Shown: positions 1-10,660, numbered from the stretch's first letter. The stretch is DNA of 64,000 bases from Pseudovibrio brasiliensis (GCF_018282095.1 NZ_CP074126.1:482501-546500), one strand, 5' to 3'. A program made the numbers and translations. Notes: generated by a model not told the origin, from the letters alone.

Positions 1-1424
<1,424 letters not shown>

Positions 1425-1520
1425 TCACTCCCATTAAGCTATAATCATAAAAGCTGCTAAAACGCAGAGCTTGAAAAAAAATAAAACAGACCAGTTCATG
1501 AATGAATAATGTGACTTATT

Positions 1521-1640
1521 CCTGCCCGGTGGCTATGGCGGGGCGCCCCCACCCGATCCCATCCCGAACTCGGAAGTGAAACGCCCCTGCGCCAATGGTA
1601 CTTCGTCTTAAGACGCGGGAGAGTAGGACGCCGCCGGGCA
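1521..1640 (+). rRNA. rrf: 5S ribosomal RNA
   Basis: A 120-base stretch about 95 bases after the 23S end has 5S landmarks. The two ends pair (CTGCCCGG near 1522 with CCGGGCA near 1634) and form helix I. The internal segment CCCGATCCCATCCCGAACTC is the conserved loop A to loop C region. The exact ends may be off by one or two bases. Confidence 0.96.
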
Positions 1641-1688
1641 TGAATAAAACACATAACCTCTCAAAATAAACAGAACAAAACAATTTAC

Positions 1689-1765
<77 letters not shown>

Positions 1766-1772
1766 AAATACC

Positions 1773-1804
1773 AAACCCGCTATCACAAGATGGCGGGTTT
1801 TTTG
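1773..1804 (+). terminator. rRNA operon terminator
   Basis: A 12-bp stem with one G-U pair and a four-base ACAA loop (left arm 1773-1784, right arm 1789-1800) is followed by a run of T. It lies eight bases after the tRNA and should end the rRNA operon by intrinsic termination. Confidence 0.9.
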
Positions 1805-1981
1805 TTGTCTAGATTTTGAAAGTGAAAACGGCAACTAAACCCTTAGGCAGAGAAACTCTGCTCCCCATCAAAGTAATTCCAGATATGTGAGGCAACCGGG
1901 CCCAAGTGATGATTGCCGCGCCTGGCAAGGCAGATTGACAGGCTGATCTCGCCAAGGGTTGGAAGCGTCTTCAAAATGCCC

Positions 1982-3172
1982 TCACCGCCTCCTCACCAAC
2001 AACGGCCCGTACGTCACCACGTACACAACAAATGCCAGTATCCATGCTAGGGCCGAAACATCATAGAGCCTAGTAGCCATCTCTGGCATCTGTCCTGCGG
2101 TGAAGCGGAGGAGGATGGAGAGGGTCATGGCGCAGTAGAGGAAGGTGGTGCCTTTGCTCGCTTTGAGATCCTGACCGGTGTGGCCGAGGGTGGCGCGGGT
2201 CATGACGGCGAGGGTCATCATGCCCATCACACCAGCCATGAGAAGGTGTTGGGAGCCGGTGACATCAAGCTGGTCTGGGAGGAGGATTGCAAGGCCCAGA
2301 AGTAACAGGCCTGTGGGGACGAATAGGTATGCCACATGGAGTACCAGAACGAGAGGCTCTTTGAAGGTGTATTGCCCTTTCCAGCGCGCTAGACGCGCAA
2401 AGTGGAGGCCACCTGCAATCACAAGCGCCACACCTGCAAGCCAATGATCTTCCGTTCCTGTCCAGTTCAACAACCCTACCAGAAGGATCAGCAAGGAGAG
2501 CTTGTCGAACTTCTGCATCGGGCCCACAGGGAGATCTTTGCTGCCTTGCTTCACGAGCCAGTTGCGGGTGAAGGACGGGATGATACGACCGCCGATCAAG
2601 CCAACCATCAGCACCATGGTGGAGATGCCAAGGCGCATACCATAGCCATTTGCAGCGTACCCATCGCTCCAGGCTTCCCAGTGGAACAGCAGGTTGGCGA
2701 TGATGAGCAGCGCCATCAAAGCAAGAACGATCAGATTTCGCCAGTTCTTACCTGCCATAATCTCGCGCAAACAAGCCAATGCGAGCATCAATGGCATGGA
2801 GATATCCAGCATGGCAACCAGACCAGCTGGCAGATAGTCCCCAAACAGGATCGCCACACGACCAATCACCCATAAGCTAAAGAGCAAAATCAACGGCTTG
2901 CCAACAATCGGCATCCGCCCGGTCCAGTTGGGAATTGCAGTCAGCAAGAACCCGGCCACCACCGCATTCAGATAGCCAAACAGGAACTCATGGGCATGCC
3001 ATGAGACCGGATCAAACGCGATCGGGAGTTCGATATGTCCCGAAACCATCGGAATCCAGAGCAGCATAATCACAACTGCCCAAATGGCACTGGCGAGGAA
3101 AAATGGTCTGAACCCGTAACTGAAAAGCGCAGGGCCCTGCCAGGATCTGACTTGTTCCATTGTAGTCGACAT
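1982..3172 (-). CDS. nnrS: NnrS family membrane protein
   Basis: This is a polytopic membrane protein of about 396 residues, largely hydrophobic, with roughly a dozen membrane segments. NnrS proteins contain heme and copper and protect cells from nitric oxide stress. They usually occur in denitrifiers under control of NO-responsive FNR/DNR-type regulators. The N-terminal region has the family's FRPFFL segment and a WHAHE motif, whose histidines are probable metal or heme ligands. A longer frame opens upstream at 3253, but it would begin only 18 bases from the FNR-type box; the ATG at 3172 (MSTTMEQ) leaves a normal leader and is preferred, although its ribosome site is weak. The gene is separated from the nir genes at 8.6-14.4 kb by unrelated genes but shares their type of upstream box. 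Confidence 0.88.
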   Translation of the reverse strand: MSTTMEQVRSWQGPALFSYGFRPFFLASAIWAVVIMLLWIPMVSGHIELPIAFDPVSWHAHEFLFGYLNAVVAGFLLTAIPNWTGRMPIVGKPLILLFSLWVIGRVAILFGDYLPAGLVAMLDISMPLMLALACLREIMAGKNWRNLIVLALMALLIIANLLFHWEAWSDGYAANGYGMRLGISTMVLMVGLIGGRIIPSFTRNWLVKQGSKDLPVGPMQKFDKLSLLILLVGLLNWTGTEDHWLAGVALVIAGGLHFARLARWKGQYTFKEPLVLVLHVAYLFVPTGLLLLGLAILLPDQLDVTGSQHLLMAGVMGMMTLAVMTRATLGHTGQDLKASKGTTFLYCAMTLSILLRFTAGQMPEMATRLYDVSALAWILAFVVYVVTYGPLLVRRR

Positions 3173-3270
3173 GAGGCGCTCTTTTGGCGTTTGGTGATGT
3201 GCTTTATGCACATTCAGTGATCTACGCGTTAGCGTTGCCATCAGCTTCACCAATCCAAACTAGCATGTCC

Positions 3271-3284
3271 TTGACTATTATTAA
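3271..3284 (-). promoter_or_regulatory. FNR/DNR-type box upstream of nnrS
   Basis: The sequence TTGACTATTATTAA matches the TTGAT-N4-ATCAA family of sites, with one half TTGAC and the other ATTAA. It lies about 100 bases before the preferred nnrS start. A near-identical site, TTGACTAATGTTAA, precedes nirS. An NO- or oxygen-responsive Crp/Fnr regulator (NnrR, DNR or FNR type) is the likely reader, but no such regulator is encoded in the window. Confidence 0.6.
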
Positions 3285-3936
3285 GTGCAATCTGCATTTG
3301 CGGGGGATGAAGGTTTCGGTACGTCACGCGCCCCAGAGCTCTGCGATTTTTGCGGTAAGAAATTTAGATGCACCAAAAGCACCACATGACCTCCCATGCA
3401 GTGTTGAACCAGAAATCCCGAAAGTCGGGAGAGGCAAGGCGGCAGGCAATACCTGCGCATTGAGTTAGTAATAGAGTCTTCGGCATTGGCTACGCGTCTT
3501 GCCCGGGCATTTTGGTATGGCCAACATCGCCTCTTATCCTGAAAGACATGAATGACGGGTCTCCCCGTCTTGCCGGTTTCCCGGAAGGATAGCGGCTTTG
3601 CTCAGATAAGTTTCCGTATCCGAACAGGTCCTCTACCCCTGACATGTGCTGCTCTGACCAGCAAATGCCACTGCGTGATGCCCTTCAGACTTGGGCCCTT
3701 CCTCTCAGACCATGCAGTCACGCCTGAAAATCGGTGCCACCGGACCTTTGCAAGATGCGTTACCCCTCACAAAAGCCCCACCCAGCCCACGACACACCGA
3801 CGGACGGCCCGCCAGCAGCCCGTCACGTGGGCATGCAATAAGTATGAGCGCACTTCCCTGCAAGGGGCATAAGTTTTTCCGTGCTCTTTCTTGCTTACAG
3901 CTGTGTTGAAACTCACAGGACAACTAACGTCCAAAA
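3285..3936. other. 650-bp stretch without a supported gene
   Basis: No convincing gene is visible between the nnrS promoter region and the end of the serine hydrolase gene. The longest frames, around 3552-3872, have no recognisable motif, low-complexity composition and no clear ribosome site. A small hairpin (GACGGG...CCCGTC near 3554-3569) is present, but it is not followed by a T run. The region could be a decayed gene or an untranslated spacer. Confidence 0.5.
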
Positions 3937-5316
3937 CTAACCCCTTGCAGCCGCCAACATCGGCACGATTTCATCACGTGTGATTTGCAACGGATTGATT
4001 TGGCGGCTGTTGCCGAAGTTTCTACTGGTAAACACAATTATTGAGTTCAATTTGGGAAAGACAAACAAAAATTGACCTCCATTACCCTGGGCCTGAAAAC
4101 CCTCAAACAGCTCATCTTCTACCCAAAAATCGTGCTTCCACCAGAGATATCCGTAGCCGGGAAAACCTAGCTGTTTTTCGGTGGTCGTAGCATGTTTAGT
4201 CGTGGAAGCTTTAACCCAGTCAGAGGAAACTATCTGGTCACCCTGCCAAGTCCCTTGATTAAGGTAGAGCTGCCCAAGTTTAGCAAAATTCCGGCTTGTT
4301 AACTGAACCCGATAAGGAACATCACTCCGGTTAGGAAGCCTGTGTGTCCATTGGTAGTTTTGAATACTCAAGGGCTCAAACAAATATTTCTTCGCAAACT
4401 CATCGAGCGGCATACCACTTGCGTTCATAATAGCTTGCCGCAGCGCAATCTCCCCGATGCTCGAGTAAGAAAAAGTGGTGCCGGGCTCATTAATCATTTG
4501 CAGAGCAAATAGCTTGTGTATCCAGTCCCCATCACTTTGATAAACCCTGTTTTCATTGCCAGGGGAGTTTCTATCCCAATCATTGGCATCAAGACCTGAC
4601 TGCATAGTGAGCATATGTTCTATCGTAATAGCTGCTTTGTCGGGAGCGCCTGCAAACAACTCCTCATACTCAGGCAAGTACATAGAAATCGGGTCATTAA
4701 CGCTGGAAATAAGTCCTTGCTGGAGCGCTATTCCAACTAAGATTGATGTTATGGATTTGTTTGCTGATCGCAGATCATGCAAAGTGTCAACTGTGTGCTC
4801 ATAGAAATACTCCTCGACCAGTATCTTATTGTTTTTGATTAAGACAAAACTATGTTGCCACTTGAATTTGGGATCGCTTACAAATCGCTCAACAATTGTC
4901 TTTATGACCTTCGTATCAATGCCTTCGCTTGTTGCTTCCCCAACCGACCAACCGTCTTTTCTCAAAGTTGGAAGTGCATAAGAGTAAGAGTACTCACCAA
5001 ACATTGCATGCGGTCTTGGGCTGCTGAAATCAAACCAAAACAGGCCAAAACCAATCATGAAGACCACCATGGCCTTGCTCGGTATCAAAGCTAACGCCTG
5101 CCAACTTGAATGTGCCTTGGCCATCAATCGGTACACCCAGAAAGTTATGGCTGTTAAGAGCCCAACACCTACAGTGTAGATCAAAGCAAAACTAGCAAGA
5201 TTTATATAGGTTTGCGTACCGCTGGCATCCGTAATCAATGGGATTAACAAGCCACAGACGGCAAAGCCAAAAAATGTCCAGCAAAGTAACTTGCGACCAT
5301 CAGACATAAATTTCAA
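3937..5316 (-). CDS. Membrane-anchored serine hydrolase (class C beta-lactamase fold)
   Basis: This is a 459-residue protein with three hydrophobic N-terminal segments (about residues 10-28, 40-65 and 80-96), followed by an exported class C beta-lactamase/esterase-like domain. The nucleophile motif SxxK is S184-A-N-K187 in the context LRSANKSITS. The second catalytic motif is Y284-S-S in FSYSSIGE. Such proteins act as esterases, D-aminopeptidases or penicillin-interacting enzymes, and substrate cannot be read from sequence. The multi-helix anchor is longer than the single signal peptide usual in the family. The gene stands alone, and its base composition is slightly more AT-rich than the neighbouring nir genes. 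Confidence 0.82.
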   Translation of the reverse strand: MKFMSDGRKLLCWTFFGFAVCGLLIPLITDASGTQTYINLASFALIYTVGVGLLTAITFWVYRLMAKAHSSWQALALIPSKAMVVFMIGFGLFWFDFSSPRPHAMFGEYSYSYALPTLRKDGWSVGEATSEGIDTKVIKTIVERFVSDPKFKWQHSFVLIKNNKILVEEYFYEHTVDTLHDLRSANKSITSILVGIALQQGLISSVNDPISMYLPEYEELFAGAPDKAAITIEHMLTMQSGLDANDWDRNSPGNENRVYQSDGDWIHKLFALQMINEPGTTFSYSSIGEIALRQAIMNASGMPLDEFAKKYLFEPLSIQNYQWTHRLPNRSDVPYRVQLTSRNFAKLGQLYLNQGTWQGDQIVSSDWVKASTTKHATTTEKQLGFPGYGYLWWKHDFWVEDELFEGFQAQGNGGQFLFVFPKLNSIIVFTSRNFGNSRQINPLQITRDEIVPMLAAARG

Positions 5317-5707
5317 ATATCCCTAATAAATCTGGAGCTTATACTCGATCAAGCATCACTAGCCATCATTTCAAATGTAGATTGAAAATGCTCGGTCAGA
5401 AGACGCTCATTTCTAGAATTGAGAAGTTTCAAGCTTGGTTGATATGCGAGCCCAAGTGCAACTCTTTCATCTCAGACACCGATGTGTCTTCGTCATAAAA
5501 ACCGCCACGCCTCTTTGTAAAGCCAACGGAAAGCGTCGTTCGGGCTTGATGAGATTAACTTCACGAGCGCTAGCAGGGTTGGCCACCAGAGGAACCAAAC
5601 GATCATTTTCAAACACTTAAACATTGATCAACGCTTGATTATCTGGCGTGGCAAAAGAGTGCATGCAAGAGACCTATTTGAAGCTTTAAATATCTCTGGC
5701 CCTAATC
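5317..5707. other. Spacer without a supported gene
   Basis: About 390 bases separate the serine hydrolase start from the end of the acetyltransferase gene. Short frames occur on the plus strand (near 5435-5620 and 5635-5835), but neither shows a known motif or a ribosome site. The first part should hold the serine hydrolase promoter. Confidence 0.5.
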
Positions 5708-6271
5708 TCACGTATCGTTCTCATATCGAAAAACTAGATCCTCGGGATCTTCCCTGGGTGCATCGGTGTCGAGGGTTCCGTGCAAGCGTCTGGCAAGTCT
5801 GCAGGACTTTACGTTTTCAGGGTCAATATAGCTAACAAGAGTTGGCAATCTGAGCTCTTTAAAAGCCCAACGCTTCAAAGTTTCTGCTGCTTCATAGGCA
5901 TATCCGTTGCCTTCAAAGCCTTCATATACAAACCAACCTAATTCATGCTCAGGGAAGAAAGGACCAGCGTTGATGCCGACCTGTCCGACGCAATGTTTAG
6001 AACTACGATCCACGATCATAAGTGCACCATGACCCAAAAGGTTCCATTGAGCTACATCGTGGCAAAAGATCCCCCAAGCAAACCTTTCAGAGACCGGGCC
6101 TCCCATAAAGTGAGACCGAGGGGACACCATTAAATTCAGATATGCTGGCCAGTCGTCCATGAGAGGAGCTCGAAGTATAAGCCTTTCAGTTTTGAGATAT
6201 GGAACATTGAACTGGTTGAAAGAGCGGCAATACTCGGGCTTTGAATTGTTGTCTTGATCTGCAGATGTCAT
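5708..6271 (-). CDS. GNAT family N-acetyltransferase (RimJ/RimL type)
   Basis: This is a 187-residue GNAT protein of the type that acetylates protein N-termini or small amines with acetyl-CoA. Family marks are the N-terminal TERLILRAPLMDDW segment, a central VGQVGINAGPFFPEHELGW strand region and the acetyl-CoA-binding segment EGNGYAYEAA, where family members usually carry a similar G-x-G/A turn. The start ATG overlaps the stop of the preceding dehydrogenase gene by four bases (ATGA), so the two are translationally coupled. The substrate is unknown. Confidence 0.85.
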   Translation of the reverse strand: MTSADQDNNSKPEYCRSFNQFNVPYLKTERLILRAPLMDDWPAYLNLMVSPRSHFMGGPVSERFAWGIFCHDVAQWNLLGHGALMIVDRSSKHCVGQVGINAGPFFPEHELGWFVYEGFEGNGYAYEAAETLKRWAFKELRLPTLVSYIDPENVKSCRLARRLHGTLDTDAPREDPEDLVFRYENDT

Positions 6272-7413
6272 TTCATCACGGCTCTTTTACATTGATACTT
6301 GTTTTCTTGAGAAACTGCTCGTTGTGCAGCGAGCTCAAAATTGATGACAACTCGGCCTCTCGCTCGATGCGTGGTTAACAGTCGGATTGCATCTTGTATC
6401 GGTCCCAACTCGAATGGGATTTCCCCCTCGATGGGTGAGCGGATTCCATGTTCGCAGCAGAACTGCATGGCTTTTGGGGCAACACGACGTGGTATCATTG
6501 CACAAAATGTGTACTTGGGCCCGCGCCACCTTGTCTTGATGCTTCGCCAAGCAACATAGCAAGCGGCCCTGGTGAACTCTTTAAGAGTGAGTTTGCGTTC
6601 ACCTAGATAACGTACTGGCCCAACCATGGTGACAAACTCGCCGTCTTGTTTCAGCCAACGATATGCAGCGTTTTCAACGCGAAGTCCTCCAACAAGGTCG
6701 AAAACTTTGTCTGTTCTTCGTTCCCGATGCATCGTGAAGCCTGATTGCTGGTAGTCAATAATTTCGTCGGCCCCGAGAGTGCGAACTAGATCTGAGTTGG
6801 CAGCACTGCAAACTCCCACCACATAGGCTGATTTTGTCTTGAGCAGCTGAACAAGCACCGAGCCGATTGCACCTGAAGCGCCGACGACCACACACCGATC
6901 ACCTGCCTTCACGTTGGCAGTTTCGAGAGCACCCCATGCAACACAAGAAGAAAGCATCAACGATGAAGCTTCAACATGCGTTAGTTCCGGAGGCTTAGGC
7001 ATAACGTAGCGTTCTGGAACGTTTCTGTATGTCGCCCAAGAGCCGTTTTCTCCGAGCTCGTTCGGAATGACGGTGACTTCATCTCCAACTTTGAACCGTT
7101 TTACATATTTCCCTGTCGCCACAACAACTCCGGAAACAGAAGTTCCCATCAGATAAGGTTCTGCAAGTGATATGTTTTTGGGCCCATAGAAGCGGCCCAA
7201 TGCAGTTCCTTGTGCAGCATAGATTTCGTCGATATGCATTGATGATGCGACGAGCTGTACGGTGACCTGTTTCGCTGATGGTCGAGGTGTAGGTATATGA
7301 ATTAATTTTAGTTCATCCGCGACATGACCAATTCTTGGCAGCTTTGTCAGGGCCACCGCAGGGATTGTTTTTGCCTTGCAATATCGAGCTGGAGCATCCA
7401 TTTTTTGCGTCAA
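6268..7413 (-). CDS. Zinc-type/quinone-reductase-like MDR dehydrogenase
   Basis: This is a 381-residue medium-chain dehydrogenase/reductase of the quinone oxidoreductase branch. It has an N-terminal GroES-like domain (residues about 35-150) with LMGTSVSGVVVATG, and a Rossmann domain with the nucleotide motif VVVGASGAIGSVLVQLLK. Zinc ligand cysteines typical of alcohol dehydrogenases are not evident, so a zinc-free NADPH quinone/enone reductase is more likely. The best start is a TTG eight bases after GGAG; an ATG four codons later lacks its own ribosome site. It forms a two-gene unit with the acetyltransferase and faces away from the TetR gene at 7635, which may regulate it. Confidence 0.82.
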   Translation of the reverse strand: MTQKMDAPARYCKAKTIPAVALTKLPRIGHVADELKLIHIPTPRPSAKQVTVQLVASSMHIDEIYAAQGTALGRFYGPKNISLAEPYLMGTSVSGVVVATGKYVKRFKVGDEVTVIPNELGENGSWATYRNVPERYVMPKPPELTHVEASSLMLSSCVAWGALETANVKAGDRCVVVGASGAIGSVLVQLLKTKSAYVVGVCSAANSDLVRTLGADEIIDYQQSGFTMHRERRTDKVFDLVGGLRVENAAYRWLKQDGEFVTMVGPVRYLGERKLTLKEFTRAACYVAWRSIKTRWRGPKYTFCAMIPRRVAPKAMQFCCEHGIRSPIEGEIPFELGPIQDAIRLLTTHRARGRVVINFELAAQRAVSQENKYQCKRAVMK

Positions 7414-7579
7414 TCAATCAACTCCATACGATGCAGTTATGAGATGAGGTACGGATTAAACGTCAATTCAAAATTGGGGCTCTGGCACAGCAACATTGGG
7501 GGAACATGCTGTGCCAGAAAGTTGTATCCATCACTTTGGCAGGCAAAGAGCTTTGCCATGTGAGGTAGTCAGGATATAA

Positions 7580-7619
7580 AACCGACCGCGGGTCTGTATA
7601 AACAGACCGCTAGTCGGTT
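7580..7619. promoter_or_regulatory. 40-bp palindrome, probable TetR operator
   Basis: The inverted repeat has outer arms AACCGAC and GTCGGTT and inner arms GGTCTG and CAGACC around a TATAAA centre. The spacing and length fit a TetR-family operator bound by two dimers. It ends 15 bases before the TetR start, so it probably covers that promoter and makes the regulator autoregulated. It also lies about 170 bases upstream of the divergent dehydrogenase start. Confidence 0.7.
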
Positions 7620-7634
7620 TCAAGGGGATTTTTT

Positions 7635-8345
7635 ATGAAGACGCCTGCACGCAAGAATATGCGACCAGAAGACAGACGAGCTCAGCTGTTGGATTGTGCG
7701 CAAATCCTGTTTTTCTCCAAAGGCTTCGAAGAAACAACAATGCAAGATGTATTAGAGTTCGCAAGCGTATCAAAAGGTGGCTTCTATCATCACTTCAAGT
7801 CCAAAGAGGAGCTACTATTTGGAGTTTTGGATCGTTTGGCTGATGGCGTGCTCTCTCAAATGGCCGTTGTCGTTTCAGACGAGACATCCTCTGCAATTGA
7901 TCTCTTGCATAATTTCACGCACTTGCGTGCAGACTATTTGCGAGAACATGACTATCCTGAGCAAGTGGAAATCTTCCGGACAATGAACCATGATCGCAAT
8001 CTGGCTTTGCTTGAACAGTTCAAGCGCCGGGTGCGCGTTGGCGCGACACCGATTCTGTCAAAAATCCTGCAGAAAGGTTGTGATGAAGGAGTGTTCAGTG
8101 TCGAAGACGTTGAAACAGCAGCCGAGCTGATCCTTCATATTAGCAATTTCCTGGATTTTGCTCTTACTCGAGCTATCGACGCGCGAGGAACAAAGGATGC
8201 AATGTTAGCGGGAGAGAATCTACAGTCCGCAATCGACCTGCAGTTTTTGACAATAGATCGAGTGCTCGGCCTACCAGACGGCACCACCAACTTTGGTTGG
8301 CCGGAAGCTGTGAAAGCAACGATGGAAACAATGCCCGTCAGTTAG
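7635..8345 (+). CDS. TetR/AcrR family transcriptional regulator
   Basis: This is a 236-residue regulator. The N-terminal helix-turn-helix (about residues 13-60) has the classic TetR pattern: LDCAQILFFSKGFEETTMQ, then VSKGGFYHHFKSKEELL. The C-terminal ligand-binding part is not informative for the inducer. It is transcribed away from the dehydrogenase-acetyltransferase pair, with a strong palindrome directly before its start. The likely role is repression of itself and of the divergent pair in response to a small hydrophobic compound; the ligand is unknown. Confidence 0.9.
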   Translation: MKTPARKNMRPEDRRAQLLDCAQILFFSKGFEETTMQDVLEFASVSKGGFYHHFKSKEELLFGVLDRLADGVLSQMAVVVSDETSSAIDLLHNFTHLRADYLREHDYPEQVEIFRTMNHDRNLALLEQFKRRVRVGATPILSKILQKGCDEGVFSVEDVETAAELILHISNFLDFALTRAIDARGTKDAMLAGENLQSAIDLQFLTIDRVLGLPDGTTNFGWPEAVKATMETMPVS

Positions 8346-8599
8346 GAAGCACACAATAAACCAATAGCTTATGCGCTCGGCTTCGCAAGTTGACAGATCA
8401 ACACAAACGATCTGAACAAGAGACGGTGCCTTTGTATTGCGCTAACTTTATTACCTCTATCCTTTCGGACAGAGATAACCTCCCGACAACATGCTGATAT
8501 TTAAAGGAAAATTTCATGTATCGTTCATTTGAGCGAGGAAACCACTACTGTTCGCGGTAGCTGCAGGGCAAGAGAAACCTATAACTTCCCCGCTTCCCC

Positions 8600-10114
8600 C
8601 TACCTCTCAATCCTGTTGCCGACGTTGTATTTTCCGCGTGGTTTTTTCATTGGCAGGCGATCGATTTCTTCCAGTGTCTTGGCGTCATAGATGACAACTG
8701 CGCCATCCTCTTCCCAGATGGAAACCAGCGCGTGCTTGCCGTCCTGTGTGAACTCAACATGGGCGGCGCGGGCGCCTTTTTGCGGGCGCAGGGTCTTAAC
8801 AATCTCAAGGGTCTGTTTGTCGATGATCTGAATAGCGTCTTTGTGCGGACCAAAGAAGACATCCACCCAGAGATAAGGGGAGTTCTCGTGGGTTCGGGTG
8901 AAGAAGCCTGAACCGAGCATCTCGATTTGCTTGAGGGTCTCCCACGTTTTCATATCAACGATGGAAACAAGTGGCTCTCTCAGATGAGGCGTCGCCATGA
9001 CTGTGCGCTCGCCCATCTTCCATGTGGAACCAGAACCCAGGTGCGGCATGCCTGTCAGATCCAGCTCCGCAATCTTATGGCCGATCACCAAATCAACCAC
9101 CTGTCCGCCTTTACCGCTCGGCGAAGCCCCCATTACGTACTCATCAGTCGGGTCGAGATAGAAATCTTCAACCAAGCTTTTGACTGTGATGGTGCGGAGA
9201 GGAAACGGATCCTTATTCGGGGCTGGTCCTTCCACGCGCCAATCATGAGCAAAGCCATAGTGGGGTGGGTTGGGGCCGTAAAACACTTCCCAGATGGAGG
9301 GAGTGTCTTTAAGAGCCAACACAAAGCTCTTGCGCTTAGCTGCGAGGTAAACGGCAGAGACACGGCTCGGTGAGCCATCTTTGCCCTTCACGTGCTCCAC
9401 CTTTTGTGGGCTCAGATCATCAGCGGAGAGGATCGCAAACGTGTTGGGCAGATAGTTGGCAACTGCAATCCATTTGCCGTCATGGCTCAGCATAATATTC
9501 CGGCTGTTCAGACCAGCACGAACACGGCTGACCTCCTGCAATGCGTAGAGATCAAACTTCTGAATCCAGCCGTCACGAGACATGATGAAGACGTAACGCC
9601 CATCCGGTGAGAACTTGGGCTGCCCACGCGTACCAAACGGGGTCTTAAAGCGTGTCAGGACCTCAAAGCTGTCACCATCCAGAACGCTGACAGAGTGGTC
9701 TGAAGTCTCAACCACCAGCGTCACATTCAGGGGATCCGCCGACCAGATTGGCTTTGGGGCCGGTTTATAATCGTCATTTTTAATCAGGCTCGCTGAAATC
9801 TGCTCCATCCCCCAGACCGGTGCCGGGTCCAGTGGAGTTTTCAGATAGGCACTGAGCTCGTCAATCTGCTGGTCATTCAAAACATCGCGAAAAGACGGCA
9901 TCTCTGTCGCTTCCCGCCCGCTCCTGATCGTATCCTGAAGTGCTGTGCCACGCAGACTGCCAAGGGTTTCAGGAAGCAGAGCCGGACCAATCAGGCCCAA
10001 ACGGTTCTCTCCGTGGCATTCAACGCAATGCTTTTGATAAAGAGCCGTAGGGTCAGCAAGGCAAGCAGATGCTGTAAGAACAGCCGACCCAAGGGAAACA
10101 AGGAGCCTGATCAT
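8600..10114 (-). CDS. nirN: NirN-like c-type and d1-heme protein
   Basis: This is a 504-residue exported protein with a signal peptide of about 20 residues, a cytochrome c domain with heme motif C30-V-E-C-H34, and a C-terminal eight-bladed cytochrome-d1-type propeller homologous to NirS. This architecture and length match NirN, the periplasmic dehydrogenase that converts dihydro-heme d1 to heme d1 and helps deliver it to NirS. NirF has the propeller but lacks the cytochrome c domain, which argues against NirF. It follows the cupredoxin gene by 34 bases and is likely co-transcribed with it. The other heme d1 genes (nirC, nirF, nirD/L/G/H, nirJ, nirE) are not in the window. Confidence 0.8.
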   Translation of the reverse strand: MIRLLVSLGSAVLTASACLADPTALYQKHCVECHGENRLGLIGPALLPETLGSLRGTALQDTIRSGREATEMPSFRDVLNDQQIDELSAYLKTPLDPAPVWGMEQISASLIKNDDYKPAPKPIWSADPLNVTLVVETSDHSVSVLDGDSFEVLTRFKTPFGTRGQPKFSPDGRYVFIMSRDGWIQKFDLYALQEVSRVRAGLNSRNIMLSHDGKWIAVANYLPNTFAILSADDLSPQKVEHVKGKDGSPSRVSAVYLAAKRKSFVLALKDTPSIWEVFYGPNPPHYGFAHDWRVEGPAPNKDPFPLRTITVKSLVEDFYLDPTDEYVMGASPSGKGGQVVDLVIGHKIAELDLTGMPHLGSGSTWKMGERTVMATPHLREPLVSIVDMKTWETLKQIEMLGSGFFTRTHENSPYLWVDVFFGPHKDAIQIIDKQTLEIVKTLRPQKGARAAHVEFTQDGKHALVSIWEEDGAVVIYDAKTLEEIDRLPMKKPRGKYNVGNRIER

Positions 10115-10148
10115 TGAATTAACTCAGAAATTTGGAGTGTAATCTACA

Positions 10149-10568
10149 CTAGGGAGTAACGGTCACCATGCCGATCATCTTCTGTGTTTCCCAGTGAGGG
10201 CCACACAGATATTGCTGAGAGCCGGCACTCAGAAACGTGAACTCGAAGTTTTCTTCCGGGAACAGCCGGTCAGACTCTTTCTCGCCTGCCTCGTTCAAAT
10301 GAACAGTATGGCTGGTGCGCTTGTCCACGTTCACCCAGCGCACAGTCGTTCCAACAGGCACTGTCAGCTTTTCAGGGCAGAAGCGGTACTTGTACATGGT
10401 CACGACAGTCACGCCCTCAGCTTCAGCAGATGGATGCCCGAACATATCGACATAGCGCGCTTCTGCTTTCGCGCAGAGCTCAGCAGCCTTGTTGTCCTTG
10501 GCCATCGCTGGTGTCATCATCAGCAAACCCAGTGCGACAGCGGAACCTTGAAGAAGTCTTGAGTACAT
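10149..10568 (-). CDS. Periplasmic cupredoxin, possible electron donor to NirS
   Basis: This is a 139-residue protein with a signal peptide (to about residue 23, AMA-KDN) and a plastocyanin/pseudoazurin-type copper domain. Probable copper ligands are H87 in TSHTVH, C122 and H125 in YLCGPH, and a methionine, either M131 or M134. The His-to-Met distance is six or nine residues, against five in plastocyanin and pseudoazurin, so the axial ligand loop is longer than usual. Two extra cysteines (C32 and C64) may form a disulfide. Its place between nirT and nirN suggests a small electron carrier for nitrite reductase or for heme d1 maturation. The ATG at 10568 has GAGGGG upstream. Confidence 0.78.
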   Translation of the reverse strand: MYSRLLQGSAVALGLLMMTPAMAKDNKAAELCAKAEARYVDMFGHPSAEAEGVTVVTMYKYRFCPEKLTVPVGTTVRWVNVDKRTSHTVHLNEAGEKESDRLFPEENFEFTFLSAGSQQYLCGPHWETQKMIGMVTVTP

Positions 10569-10660
10569 GAGGCGCCCCTCTCAAATGCATATCCAAAATA
10601 ATCTAGGTATTATCGACAAGGATACACTTGGAAAAACTTAGAGCAAGCTCTGCAGCTTAG

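Noticed and set aside
3552-3909. Open frames of about 70-106 codons between nnrS and the serine hydrolase gene
   Set aside because: No ribosome site, no family motif and unusual composition. They are not supported as genes.
8388-8401. GTTGACAGATCAAC as a possible FNR site
   Set aside because: The half-sites are two bases too close for an FNR box (TTGA-N4-TCAA instead of TTGA-N6-TCAA), and no denitrification gene starts nearby in the right direction.
10194-10562. A 122-codon frame antisense to the cupredoxin gene
   Set aside because: It is a shadow of a gene with clear copper ligands and signal peptide.
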